A stretch of 64,000 nt of DNA, from NCBI GenBank assembly GCA_964653595.1, contig CAZZHH010000013.1, forward strand, positions 1 through 64,000, in the 5' to 3' direction. The notes beneath the pieces are model-generated. The model was not told where the DNA came from and ran no database searches. It was given only the letters and a program-made list of their open reading frames with translations. The DNA is from JBAXTE01 sp964653595. GTDB taxonomy: Bacteria; Bacteroidota; Bacteroidia; Bacteroidales; WCHB1-69. Each line of letters opens with the position of its first letter. The first letter of the stretch is position 1. The position numbers and the translations under genes were made by a program. Below are positions 9,612 through 18,943 of the stretch, piece after piece.

Positions 9612-11087
9612 TTAATTAAAAAATAAAGTCTTACTATTTAAATCTCTTAAGTATAGCCAATAAGCATTGTTGTAAACGATTTTTCTAACCGAAATATTGT
9701 CTTTTTTTGCCCTGTCTTTCAACCCCTTCAGCTGTTGTTCTGATTGCCAAAGCTTATTCTCAAAATTCAATATCCAAAACCACTTATAGCGCTCATTAGA
9801 GGGGAAAAGTTCTGCATGGAATATAAAGTTAGAGAGTTCCGACAAAATTTTATCAAAAGGCCGATGGTACAATGTGCAATAGTTGCGTATTTTGTTATAA
9901 TATAAATCATTGGTTAACAGTTTTTTGGATACAATAAACCAACCAGGTTGTTTATACTCTGGCATCTCATTTTTTAGAATACTATCCGTAAATCCCCAAA
10001 AAGCACGATAAAGGTTCATTTCCGTCACCATAAATAAAATCACTTGGTTGCTTTTTACCTGTTCCATGTAATTTAAGTTTTTTACCCACTTTGCATTATC
10101 TCCCCATATGTCGGGATAAATGGTTGTATTGTAATACCAAAAATCATTGTTTGAAAATGCTAAATGGGGAATTTTATTGTCAAAAATACTCCAATAATAA
10201 CTGTCGGCTATGGTAAGTACTCTTGGCCTTTGCTTGCCAGTGGTGTCAATTTCAACTTCTGGATATGCTAAGGTTTCATGTGGCAATTCATATAATAAGT
10301 TGATTGTTTTTTCTAAATCAAAATCTACATCTTTTAACTCATCGGTAGTTTTGATTCCTTTCCATTTGATCTCTGCTAAATCAATATCTGAAGCCGATTG
10401 CGTGAATTTTAATAACGTATCTACTGCCATCCACATTCCATAAGTGCTCCAATGAACTCCATATTTCGGATATAATGGATATGGTACTTTTGTTTTCAAA
10501 TTAGTAAAATAAGATTGTAAATCTAAATGTGGAATGCCTGAGCTAGAGAGATTTTTTTTGAAAGACTCATAATTGGAAATTGTCCGCTCCAAAGGACGAT
10601 ATTTAAGTGGAATTTTTTCGGGATAAGTACCTGCCTTTCCAGGCTCTAACACCAACAACAAATGTGTATTGTAACGATTTAACAGAATGTCTCTTGCAAT
10701 TTTAAATTGGTGAAGACTTTCTTTAATGTAAGATTCTCCTAAGTAGTTTTTTCCAATATAATCGATAATATATCCCTCTTCAAAAAGATAGTTGTCTTTC
10801 CCTAAAATGGCTTTTTCTGCATGTAGTTTTTGCAATAATGAAAAATCTAAGTGGTTGGCAACGCGTATCAATGTGTTTCTAAAGCCCGTTTTTTGAGCAC
10901 TCTGTTTTACCATTGCTTCCTGAAACTTGTCATTGAACCACCTGTCCCAAGTGAAATACTTCAACGTATATTCTTTCTCTCCCACAAAATAACCATCTAA
11001 AGGCCTCTCCTTTACTAGCGAAAAAACTCCAACCACTAACGGTGTCAGTAATATAAACAAAACTACTATCAACAATATCCTTTTCAT
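9612..11087 (-). CDS. AlgJ/DHHW-like protein, O-acetylation partner
   Basis: Membrane-anchored 491-residue protein with one N-terminal membrane segment (about 4-24) and an extracytoplasmic SGNH-hydrolase-like domain of the AlgJ/AlgX (DHHW) family. The signature region is YPKYGVHWSTYG (about 207-218), with His212-Trp213 matching the HW of the DHHW motif; LTIADSYYW (about 290) corresponds to the block with the nucleophilic Ser. Family members move acetyl groups from a partner MBOAT protein onto exopolysaccharide or other envelope glycans. The MBOAT gene lies directly upstream with 3 bases between them, which supports that partnership. The acceptor glycan is unknown; no polysaccharide synthase gene is adjacent. 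Confidence 0.82.
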   Translation of the reverse strand: MKRILLIVVLFILLTPLVVGVFSLVKERPLDGYFVGEKEYTLKYFTWDRWFNDKFQEAMVKQSAQKTGFRNTLIRVANHLDFSLLQKLHAEKAILGKDNYLFEEGYIIDYIGKNYLGESYIKESLHQFKIARDILLNRYNTHLLLVLEPGKAGTYPEKIPLKYRPLERTISNYESFKKNLSSSGIPHLDLQSYFTNLKTKVPYPLYPKYGVHWSTYGMWMAVDTLLKFTQSASDIDLAEIKWKGIKTTDELKDVDFDLEKTINLLYELPHETLAYPEVEIDTTGKQRPRVLTIADSYYWSIFDNKIPHLAFSNNDFWYYNTTIYPDIWGDNAKWVKNLNYMEQVKSNQVILFMVTEMNLYRAFWGFTDSILKNEMPEYKQPGWFIVSKKLLTNDLYYNKIRNYCTLYHRPFDKILSELSNFIFHAELFPSNERYKWFWILNFENKLWQSEQQLKGLKDRAKKDNISVRKIVYNNAYWLYLRDLNSKTLFFN

Positions 11088-11090
11088 CGT

Positions 11091-12515
11091 TTAAAACCTA
11101 AAGTAAATAAATGGATTATAATCGGATGTAAGAATGTTTCCTAAAGAGACTATAAATAAAATCGTTGCTAATAAAACAAAACCAGAATGAGCCCATATCT
11201 TCTTGTCAACACCATAAACGTATTCCTGAATCTTATTTGTAACTTTAGAAAATGCAAAAAATGAGAATATAGAGGCTATAATTAAAACAATAAAAAACCG
11301 TGATTCTATAAACGATTCGTGCAAATGAAAGTCGAAACGAAACATCGCACTCCATATATTCGTTGCTTGATCTAATGTTTCTGCTCGAAATAATACCCAC
11401 CCTATAACCGTTACAAAAAAGGTAAACGAAATAGAGGCAAATTTTCCCAACTTGTTCAGCCAACTCTCCAAAAAGATTCTATCTAAAATTAGAAAAATTC
11501 CATGATAAGCTCCCCAAAGAATGAACGTCCAAGATGCCCCATGCCATAGTCCAGACAATAAAAAAACAAGACTCAAGTTTAGATATAACCTCTGTTTAGA
11601 CACTCTATTTCCCCCCAATGGAATGTATAAATAATTGTGCATCCAACGCCCAAGAGAAATATGCCACCTTCGCCAAAACTCAGAAATGCTTTGGGATATA
11701 TATGGGTTGTGAAAATTTTCGGGAAATCGAAATCCTAATAATAATCCCAAACCTATTGCCATGTCGGAATACCCCGAAAAATCAAAATATATTTGAAATG
11801 TATATGCAAGTGAACCTAACCATGCAGTGGAACTGTCAATTGTTTCTGGTGGTAACGCAAACATAGTGTCTGCATATTCTCCCATGGCATTGGCTATCAA
11901 TACTTTTTTTGCCAAACCAATGCAAAACCTGAAAAATCCGGTTAGTTTTTCGTCTATCGTTTCTGTCGAAAATCTGCCCGTAATCTGATCCGATATTTCG
12001 TGATACCGAATAATTGGACCTGCAATAAGTTTAGGAAATAGTATTATGTATAGTTGATAGTTCCAAAAATGATTTAAGGGCTTATGCACTTTTCTGTAAA
12101 CATCCATTACATAAGTTAGTGTTTCAAAAGTGTAAAACGATATCCCGATAGGCATAATTACGTTTAACAATGGTATAGAACTACCTCCCATGGACTCAAT
12201 AAAACTATTTACATTGTCGATAAAAAAGTTTGCATACTTAAAGTAGAAAAGCAACCCTACATTGATGATAAGCGGAATGAGCAAAAACAACCTTCTTCTT
12301 TTTGTATCCTCAATGGCGTCCATGTATTTTACTACATGATAATCGATAAATGTGGTGCCAAGTAAAACAAAAATAAATTTTGGCGCTCCCCATGCATAAA
12401 AAAAGATACTAAAAACAAGTAAAACGATGTTCTTATACTTGATAGGCGTTAAATAGTAAATCACCAATAAAATTGGCAAAAAATATACTAAAAAAAGTGC
12501 ACTACTAAATACCAT
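11091..12515 (-). CDS. MBOAT-family O-acyltransferase (AlgI/DltB-like)
   Basis: Polytopic inner-membrane protein of 474 residues that passes acyl groups, usually acetyl, from a cytoplasmic donor to the outer face of the membrane. It has at least ten hydrophobic segments and both family landmarks: EFWRRWHISLGRWM (about 279-292) and the catalytic His325 in SGLWHGASW. The pattern is that of AlgI/PatA/DltB proteins. It heads a likely three-gene operon with the DHHW protein and the CAP protein. RNase R lies 109 bases upstream and is probably separate. Confidence 0.93.
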   Translation of the reverse strand: MVFSSALFLVYFLPILLVIYYLTPIKYKNIVLLVFSIFFYAWGAPKFIFVLLGTTFIDYHVVKYMDAIEDTKRRRLFLLIPLIINVGLLFYFKYANFFIDNVNSFIESMGGSSIPLLNVIMPIGISFYTFETLTYVMDVYRKVHKPLNHFWNYQLYIILFPKLIAGPIIRYHEISDQITGRFSTETIDEKLTGFFRFCIGLAKKVLIANAMGEYADTMFALPPETIDSSTAWLGSLAYTFQIYFDFSGYSDMAIGLGLLLGFRFPENFHNPYISQSISEFWRRWHISLGRWMHNYLYIPLGGNRVSKQRLYLNLSLVFLLSGLWHGASWTFILWGAYHGIFLILDRIFLESWLNKLGKFASISFTFFVTVIGWVLFRAETLDQATNIWSAMFRFDFHLHESFIESRFFIVLIIASIFSFFAFSKVTNKIQEYVYGVDKKIWAHSGFVLLATILFIVSLGNILTSDYNPFIYFRF

Positions 12516-12577
12516 TATTTTGAACTGTTAGCTAAGAATCGTTTTTTTGTTTATTTGTAACGCTTGTTTTTAATTGC

Positions 12578-12585
12578 TAAAGATA
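12578..12585 (-). promoter_or_regulatory. Possible -7 box (TATCTTTA) for the MBOAT operon
   Basis: One mismatch to TAnnTTTG, 62 bases before the MBOAT start codon on the minus strand. Confidence 0.3.
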
Positions 12586-12624
12586 CGGAATCTTTAATTG
12601 AATCAGTTAAAGATCATTTCCAAA

Positions 12625-14781
12625 TCAATCTACTAATTCATAGTCTAAAAGTTTTTTTGCTAAATCTACTTTTACTACTTTAACTAACACTCGATCTCCC
12701 AAACGATATGATTTTTTGTACTTAGTTCCCACCAATTGATAGTTGTCGTTGTCTAAAACATAAAAATCATCATTCATTCTGTGATTGGCTACCAGTCCTT
12801 CGCAATGGCTTTCTTCAAGCATTACAAACAAACCCCACTTTGACACTCCAGATATTAAACCCCAAAACTCTTCTCCAACTTTGTCCATTAAAAATTCAGC
12901 TTGCTTGTATTTTACCGATGCACGCTCAGCTTCTGCAGCTTTTACTTCCATCTGCGACGAGTGCTTGCATTTTTCTTCATAAAGTGTTTGATCCTGAGAT
13001 GGTGCACCATTTAAATACATTTCCAATAACCGATGAACCATTACGTCCGGATATCTTCGAATAGGAGAGGTAAAATGTGTGTAATATTTGAATCCTAATC
13101 CATAGTGCCCAATATTTTCGGTAGTGTAATACGCTTTCATCATAGTACGTATAGCAATGGTTTCTATCATCTGTTGCTCACCTTTTCCTTTAATATCTTC
13201 GAAAAGGGCATTATACGACTCTGCTAAGCCTTTCCTGGTGCTGGTACGAAGCTGATACCCTAGTTTTTTTAAAAAAATCGAAAAAGTAGACAGCTTTTCA
13301 CTGTTGGGTTCATCGTGAATTCGGTAGACAAAGGTTCGCTCTGTGTTTTTGTTTTTGGGACCTCCAATAAATTCAGCCACTCTTCGGTTTGCTAATAACA
13401 TGAAATCCTCGATTAAACGATTAGAGTCTTTCATCTCTTTCACATAAACACTTATTGGCTTGGCATTCTCATCTAATTTAAATCTAACCTCTCTGGATTC
13501 GAAGTTGATTGCTCCTTTACTAAAACGATCCGACCTTAACTTTTTTGCCAATCTATCTAGCGTAAGAATCTCTTCACTTAATTCTCCTGCTTGGTTTTCT
13601 ATGATCTCTTGTACTTCATCGTAGTTAAATCTCCGTTGCGAGCAAATTACCGTTTTACCAAACCATTCATGAATAATTTTAGCATTATCATCCATTTCAA
13701 AAACCGCAGAAAAACACAATTTATCCTCATTTGGACGTAAAGAACAAACGTGGTTTGATAGCTTTTCGGGCAACATTGGGATCGTTCGGTCAACCAAATA
13801 AATAGAGGTTGCCCGACGATATCCCTCTTCATCTAATAGGGAACCAGGTTTTACATAGTGAGATACATCTGCAATATGAACTCCTATCTCCCAATTGCCA
13901 TTGGCAAGTTTTTTTATCGATAGCGCATCGTCAAAATCTTTTGCATCAAATGGGTCAATAGTTATCGTCAGAGTTTTTCGAAAATCTCTTCGCTTTTGAA
14001 TCTCTTTTTCGGATATTATCTCTGAAATTCGTTCTGCTGCTAACTCAACATCTTTTGGAAACGACAACGGAAACTCAAATTCTGCTAGAATAGAATTCAT
14101 CTCTACGTCGTTGTTTCCTGGTTTGCCTAACAGATGAATTACTTCCCCAAATGGATTACGAGACCTCTCTGGCCAATCGGTAATAGCCACAACTACTTTA
14201 TCGCCATTTTTTGCGCCATTTAAATCTTTGTCCTCTATCATAATATCAATTGGCATCGATGTGTTGTCGGGCATGAAGTAAGACATCCTTTGCTCTTTTA
14301 AAATCGTTCCAACAAACTGTTTCTTTGCTCGTTTAACAACTTCTATTATTTCACCTTCTAACTTTTTGGTTCTCCTTTTTGGGAAAAGACGAACTTTAAC
14401 GGTGTCGCCATTTAATGCTTGATATGTATTGTTTGAATTGATAAAAATATCTTCCATGTCGGGATCTTCCAAAATCACATATGCCTTGCCAGTCTGTTTC
14501 ATGTCTACTACTCCCACAAGGATTGATTTGCTCTCGATTCCGTGCAAAATAGGATTCAAACGATATTTACCTTTGTTTAATTCTAGCAACATTCCCTCTT
14601 TTGCAAATTTTGACAATTGTTTTCCTATTAAAATTCTCTCATTACGATCAGTTACACTAATGTATGAGGCAATTTGTTTGTAGTTTAATGATCGTGTTGG
14701 ATTTTTTGTGAAAATATCAATAATCTCTTTTTCCATAAAGGATTTTTCTTCTTGTACTTGGGTAGCTTTTTTCTTTTTCAT
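12625..14781 (-). CDS. rnr: Ribonuclease R
   Basis: Processive 3'-5' exoribonuclease of 718 residues that degrades structured RNA and takes part in RNA quality control. The order is the standard one: an N-terminal winged-helix segment (about 18-80), cold-shock/OB domains (about 85-230), the RNB catalytic domain (about 250-600) and a C-terminal S1 domain (about 630-715). The catalytic magnesium ligands are present in TIDPFDAKDFDDAL (Asp276, Asp282, Asp284, Asp285). The RNB core ends with the conserved YTHFTSPIRRYPD segment. It is slightly shorter than E. coli RNase R because the lysine-rich tail is missing, which is usual in Bacteroidota. Confidence 0.96.
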   Translation of the reverse strand: MKKKKATQVQEEKSFMEKEIIDIFTKNPTRSLNYKQIASYISVTDRNERILIGKQLSKFAKEGMLLELNKGKYRLNPILHGIESKSILVGVVDMKQTGKAYVILEDPDMEDIFINSNNTYQALNGDTVKVRLFPKRRTKKLEGEIIEVVKRAKKQFVGTILKEQRMSYFMPDNTSMPIDIMIEDKDLNGAKNGDKVVVAITDWPERSRNPFGEVIHLLGKPGNNDVEMNSILAEFEFPLSFPKDVELAAERISEIISEKEIQKRRDFRKTLTITIDPFDAKDFDDALSIKKLANGNWEIGVHIADVSHYVKPGSLLDEEGYRRATSIYLVDRTIPMLPEKLSNHVCSLRPNEDKLCFSAVFEMDDNAKIIHEWFGKTVICSQRRFNYDEVQEIIENQAGELSEEILTLDRLAKKLRSDRFSKGAINFESREVRFKLDENAKPISVYVKEMKDSNRLIEDFMLLANRRVAEFIGGPKNKNTERTFVYRIHDEPNSEKLSTFSIFLKKLGYQLRTSTRKGLAESYNALFEDIKGKGEQQMIETIAIRTMMKAYYTTENIGHYGLGFKYYTHFTSPIRRYPDVMVHRLLEMYLNGAPSQDQTLYEEKCKHSSQMEVKAAEAERASVKYKQAEFLMDKVGEEFWGLISGVSKWGLFVMLEESHCEGLVANHRMNDDFYVLDNDNYQLVGTKYKKSYRLGDRVLVKVVKVDLAKKLLDYELVD

Positions 14782-14976
14782 GTTAAAATATTTTTTTTGG
14801 ACAAAAGGATAACTCCAATTGACTTTATTATTTCTATCTTTAATGTGTTAAATTCTTCATCATCATGATGCTTGAAATGTCTCTTTTTAATATCGTTTGC
14901 CAACGGACGTTAAATCCCCTTTTTGATCAATGAACATAGAATTTATTCTAGTAATTGAGGTTGGCTTAATCTTATT
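14782..14976. other. AT-rich spacer upstream of rnr
   Basis: No gene or strong hairpin. The minus strand holds a near-match to the -7 consensus (TATCCTTTTG), with two extra bases, about 25 bases before the rnr start. Confidence 0.3.
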
Positions 14977-16254
14977 TTATGTTTTTTGTTTCTCCTTTTT
15001 AGCAGCAGGAAAAAGAACGTTATTTAATATCAAGCGATAGCCTGGTGAGTTGGGAAAGAGATCAAGTTGTGTTTGGGGATCTCCTACAAAGTGCTGATAG
15101 TCTTCCGGATCGTGGCCACCATAAAAGGTCCATGTCCCTTTTCCGTATTCCCCATGAATATATCTTACTTCCTCAAATTGCTTGCTATCTCCCAATATTA
15201 AGACGTTTGGTTTAAGTTTGGCTTTGTTAAAAGCAGTAGATTGTCCCATAAAACCTTTGATAAGTTGCTCGTGATTCTGACATAGCATGGTTGGAACTAC
15301 ATCCCACTTAGCAGAAAAATCAAAAAGCGCAAAATAATCATTGTTTTTATTCGATAAATGAACGTTTGGATTTATATCTATATCCGATACTTCATATTCA
15401 AATGGATTGGTAGAAACCTTAAAATTAGTAAAAGCAAAGGTCTTGGAATAATCTAGTTTGTTTTGCACATTCGCATCCATTGGGTCGCCATCAAACATCA
15501 CATCGCAAATATCTGTGTTTTCAGCTGCTAAAGCTATGTCAAAACTATCTGGAGCAGAACACATAGAAAACAGATACCCTCCTCCTGCAACAAAATCACG
15601 AATTTTCTTTGCTACTGCCAACTTTAATTTTGAAACCTTTGTATATCCTAATTTACGTGCCATTGCCTCATTGGCATTTACATCCTCAATATACCATTGA
15701 GCTCCTCGGTAATTGGCCCAAAACTTACCATACTGCCCTGTAAAGTCTTCATGATGCAGATGCAGCCAATCGTATGTTGGCAAAACCCCCGAGATTACCT
15801 CTTCGTCGTAGATCAATTCGTAGGGGATTTCTGCATACGTAAGTACCAATGTTACGGCATCATCCCAGGGCAACTTGTTTTTCGGGGAATATACCGCTAT
15901 CTTAGGTGCTTTGTGGAGTTTTATTTCATTCATGTTCGAATCACTGCCTGCTATCTCTTCCAAAATAGTCTGTGCTTGAACATCTGCAACAACTTCTGCC
16001 GATACCCCTCTGATTTTACACTCGTCTTCTATGGCTTTTAGATAATTGCACATAAAACTTCCACCTTTGTAGTTTAACAACCAACTTACCTCTATGTTGT
16101 TTTGTAAACACCAATAGGCTATACCATAAGCTTTCAAATGATTTTTTTGTATTTTATCCATAGGAATCAAAATTCGAGATCCGAACAACGACGATATGGA
16201 TAATGAAAAAATCATTAAAAAGGTGACCCTGAGTATTGAAAGCTTTCCTATCAT
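14977..16254 (-). CDS. Conserved exported protein with GATase1-like features (often mislabelled asparagine synthetase B)
   Basis: A 425-residue protein with an N-terminal signal/anchor (about 1-25) and a soluble domain. The stretch DWLHLHHEDFTGQYGKFW (about 164-181) and the later FVAGGGYLFSMCSAPDSFD (about 227-245) recall the Rossmann-like class I glutamine-amidotransferase fold, with a Cys at the nucleophile-elbow position (SMCSA). Close relatives are common in Bacteroidota, and I recall them carrying the database name 'asparagine synthetase B'. No asparagine-synthetase features are seen: no N-terminal catalytic Cys2, no PP-loop SGGxDS. The true function is unknown. It lies 40 bases downstream of dnaB on the same strand and may be co-transcribed. 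Confidence 0.7.
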   Translation of the reverse strand: MIGKLSILRVTFLMIFSLSISSLFGSRILIPMDKIQKNHLKAYGIAYWCLQNNIEVSWLLNYKGGSFMCNYLKAIEDECKIRGVSAEVVADVQAQTILEEIAGSDSNMNEIKLHKAPKIAVYSPKNKLPWDDAVTLVLTYAEIPYELIYDEEVISGVLPTYDWLHLHHEDFTGQYGKFWANYRGAQWYIEDVNANEAMARKLGYTKVSKLKLAVAKKIRDFVAGGGYLFSMCSAPDSFDIALAAENTDICDVMFDGDPMDANVQNKLDYSKTFAFTNFKVSTNPFEYEVSDIDINPNVHLSNKNNDYFALFDFSAKWDVVPTMLCQNHEQLIKGFMGQSTAFNKAKLKPNVLILGDSKQFEEVRYIHGEYGKGTWTFYGGHDPEDYQHFVGDPQTQLDLFPNSPGYRLILNNVLFPAAKKEKQKT

Positions 16255-16294
16255 TTAAGTTGGTTTTTTAAAACACGAAATTACAAATTCCTTT

Positions 16295-17815
16295 TTATGT
16301 CAAAAATGACGGCACATCCTCTTCAAAATCATCGTTCATTTTTGATTGTACCGTTTTATAGGTAAAAGGAGAGTCGTTGTCAAAGCTGTCGTTCGGTGCT
16401 AAAAAAGAGTGATCTTCAAAGCCATTGTCTACGTTGTCAAATTGAGCAAATTGAGCAATAAATCGCAATCTAATATCTTCTAAAGCACCATTTCTATGCT
16501 TTGCAATGATGATATCTGCCATCCCCTTGGTGGGAGTTTGGTCTTCAAATTCATCAATTTTATAGTATTCTGGACGGTAAATAAACATTACCATGTCTGC
16601 ATCTTGTTCAATAGCACCAGATTCCCGTAAATCCGCTAAAGCAGGCCTTTTTGAACCGGTTCTGGTCTCTACTCCACGATTCAGTTGCGATAAAGCAATA
16701 ATGGGAATGTTCAACTCTTTTGCAAGATTTTTTAACGACCTTGAGATCGTACTTATCTCTTGCTCTCTGTTGCCTTTTGCATCCCCTCCAGCAGTCATTA
16801 GTTGTAAGTAATCTATGACAATACATTGTATGTCATGCTGTTGTTTAAACCGCCTAGCTTTTGCTCGGAGCTCAAAAACAGAAAGGCCAGGGGTGTCGTC
16901 TATCATCATTTTGGCTTCTGTTAATGGCGTTATTTTATCTAAAAGCTGTTGCCATTCGTGCCCATCCATCTTGCCAGATTTCAACTTCTCATTTGGAATC
17001 CTAGATTCCGACGATATTAAACGGGTTACAAGCTGTAATGCCGACATCTCTAAAGAAAAAATAGCAATCGGCTTGTGGTAGGTAACTGCCATATTTCTTG
17101 CCATCGACAACACAAAAGCTGTTTTACCCATACCTGGCCGTGCTGCCAAAATAATTAAATCGGAACGTTGCCAACCGGAGGTTACCCTGTCTAACTCCAC
17201 AAATCCACTTGGTATACCACTTAATTGATCTTCGTGATCCTTCGCTTTTTCAATGTTTTTTACAGCATCTCTAACTAAACTAGGCATGTCTTGCGATTTT
17301 TTTTTGAAATTTGATTCTGCAATTTCAAACATATCTTGAGCCGCTTTATCTAAAAGCTCTATCGCATCGGTAGAATCTTTATATGCGTCGATAAGTACAT
17401 TGTTAGAAACTCTTATCAACTCTCGTTGAATGAACTTTTCAGCCAGAATTCTTGCATGAAACTCGATGTTGGCTGCGGAAGAAATTCGGTTGGTAAGAGA
17501 GGCAATAAAAAAGGGTCCTCCTACCATGTCTAAATCCCCACTCTTTTTTAATTCATTGGTTACCGTTAATATATCAATAGGCGAACTGGATGAAAATAGA
17601 CGTTGTATAGCACTAAATATTTTTGCATGGCTCTCCTTGTAAAACATAGAGGGAACCAACTGATCGATGATGATGTTTAATGCATTTTGATTGAGCATCA
17701 TAGAACCTAAAACAGCCTCTTCAATGTCTACTGCTTGGGGTGGCACTTTCCCAAATTGTGATAAATCTATAATTCCAGTTTCTGTTTTTTTCCCTTTGCG
17801 AGTTACTTCTGCCAT
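16295..17815 (-). CDS. dnaB: Replicative DNA helicase DnaB
   Basis: Ring helicase of 506 residues that unwinds DNA at the replication fork. The N-terminal DnaB domain begins at PPQAVDIEEAVLGSMM (25-40), and the RecA-like C-terminal ATPase has Walker A ARPGMGKT (225-232). The Walker B region is QCIVIDYLQLM, followed by the arginine-finger-containing SLKNLAKELN and GAIEQDADMVMFIYRPEYY blocks. No intein interrupts the Walker A or B regions. A good -7 box lies just upstream, and the start ATG gives the expected N-terminus. Confidence 0.97.
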   Translation of the reverse strand: MAEVTRKGKKTETGIIDLSQFGKVPPQAVDIEEAVLGSMMLNQNALNIIIDQLVPSMFYKESHAKIFSAIQRLFSSSSPIDILTVTNELKKSGDLDMVGGPFFIASLTNRISSAANIEFHARILAEKFIQRELIRVSNNVLIDAYKDSTDAIELLDKAAQDMFEIAESNFKKKSQDMPSLVRDAVKNIEKAKDHEDQLSGIPSGFVELDRVTSGWQRSDLIILAARPGMGKTAFVLSMARNMAVTYHKPIAIFSLEMSALQLVTRLISSESRIPNEKLKSGKMDGHEWQQLLDKITPLTEAKMMIDDTPGLSVFELRAKARRFKQQHDIQCIVIDYLQLMTAGGDAKGNREQEISTISRSLKNLAKELNIPIIALSQLNRGVETRTGSKRPALADLRESGAIEQDADMVMFIYRPEYYKIDEFEDQTPTKGMADIIIAKHRNGALEDIRLRFIAQFAQFDNVDNGFEDHSFLAPNDSFDNDSPFTYKTVQSKMNDDFEEDVPSFLT

Positions 17816-17831
17816 TGTATCATTTTTTTTT

Positions 17832-17839
17832 CAAAGATA
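17832..17839 (-). promoter_or_regulatory. -7 box (TATCTTTG) of dnaB
   Basis: Perfect TAnnTTTG match on the minus strand, 17 bases before the dnaB ATG. Confidence 0.6.
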
Positions 17840-17941
17840 AGAGGTTTTTCATTAATACGTGAAATCTATTTGCAAAAAACCATATTTTAGGAAAGGGAAT
17901 TGTAAAAAATAGAATCCTCCTCATCAATTAGTTGTAATGCA

Positions 17942-18781
17942 TTATAAAAAAGTTTTTAACATAGCAATTTCTGAAGCCCAAATCTCTTCGTTTGGGGTTT
18001 CTAATATCAATGGCATGTCGTTAAAACGATTGTCTTTCATTATTTGGGTAAAAGGAATTACCCCTATAGTTCCAATGCCAATACTATCGTGCCTATCTAC
18101 CCTTGAACCAAACTCTTTTTTGGAGTCGTTTATATGCATTCCCTTTAAATATTGAAAGCCAACTATTGTATCAAATTCGTTAAAAGTTTTTTGAAAACCC
18201 TCTACAGTAGCCAAATTATAACCAGCTGAATAGGCATGACAGGTGTCGATACATACTCCTACCCTCGATTTGTCTTCTACATAATGTATGATGGTTGCTA
18301 GTTGCTCAAATCTAAAACCTAAATTAGTCCCTTGTCCAGCAGTGTTTTCTATTACAGCTGTAACTCCTGATGTTTTCTCAAGAGCAATGTTAATGGATTC
18401 GGCAATGGTTTTCAAACAAGTTTCTTCCTCTATTTTTCCTAAATGACTCCCTGGATGAAAATTCAGTCTGTCTAAACCAAGTTGTTCACATCGATTCATC
18501 TCATCAATAAAGGCATCCCTCGATTTTTGTAGAGGTTCAGACTCTGGATGCCCTAAGTTTATTAAATAACTATCGTGGGGCAATATTTGTGCTGGAGAAT
18601 AACCCAAATTTAGACAGTTCTCCTTAAAAAGTTCAATACTTTTTCTGGATAGGGGTGGTGCAACCCATTGCCGTTGGTTTTTTGTAAACAGTGCAAATGC
18701 AGTTGCTCCAATTAAATTTGCATTTATCGGCGCATTTTCTACTCCTCCAGAGGCACTAACATGGGCTCCAATGTATTTCAT
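17942..18781 (-). CDS. nfo: Endonuclease IV (AP endonuclease)
   Basis: Cuts DNA 5' of abasic sites in base-excision repair and is a cytoplasmic zinc enzyme. All nine trinuclear metal ligands occur at the same positions as in E. coli Nfo: His69, His109, Glu145, Asp179, His182, His216, Asp229, His231 and Glu261. Length (279 residues) is also typical. The N-terminus MKYIGAHVSASGG is the family consensus, so the ATG is secure. It is transcribed away from the MATE gene; the shared 162-base spacer should hold both promoters. Confidence 0.98.
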   Translation of the reverse strand: MKYIGAHVSASGGVENAPINANLIGATAFALFTKNQRQWVAPPLSRKSIELFKENCLNLGYSPAQILPHDSYLINLGHPESEPLQKSRDAFIDEMNRCEQLGLDRLNFHPGSHLGKIEEETCLKTIAESINIALEKTSGVTAVIENTAGQGTNLGFRFEQLATIIHYVEDKSRVGVCIDTCHAYSAGYNLATVEGFQKTFNEFDTIVGFQYLKGMHINDSKKEFGSRVDRHDSIGIGTIGVIPFTQIMKDNRFNDMPLILETPNEEIWASEIAMLKTFL

Positions 18782-18926
18782 TTTTCTGTTTTTAAGTTTA
18801 TAAAACTACAACATTTGTGTTTAAAAACAAGTTCACACTTATATTATTTTATGTGCGAATTTTAAGTTTTTTAACTCCTGTTTTTAAACACCTAACAAAA
18901 TTACACAAAAACTCACTCATTATGAT

Positions 18927-18934
18927 TACTTTTG
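18927..18934 (+). promoter_or_regulatory. -7 box (TACTTTTG) of the MATE gene
   Basis: Perfect TAnnTTTG match ending only 9 bases before the ATG at 18944, implying a very short or absent 5' leader. It also argues against a TTG at 18932 as the start codon, because that TTG lies inside this box. Confidence 0.5.
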
Positions 18935-18943
18935 CCCCCAATT

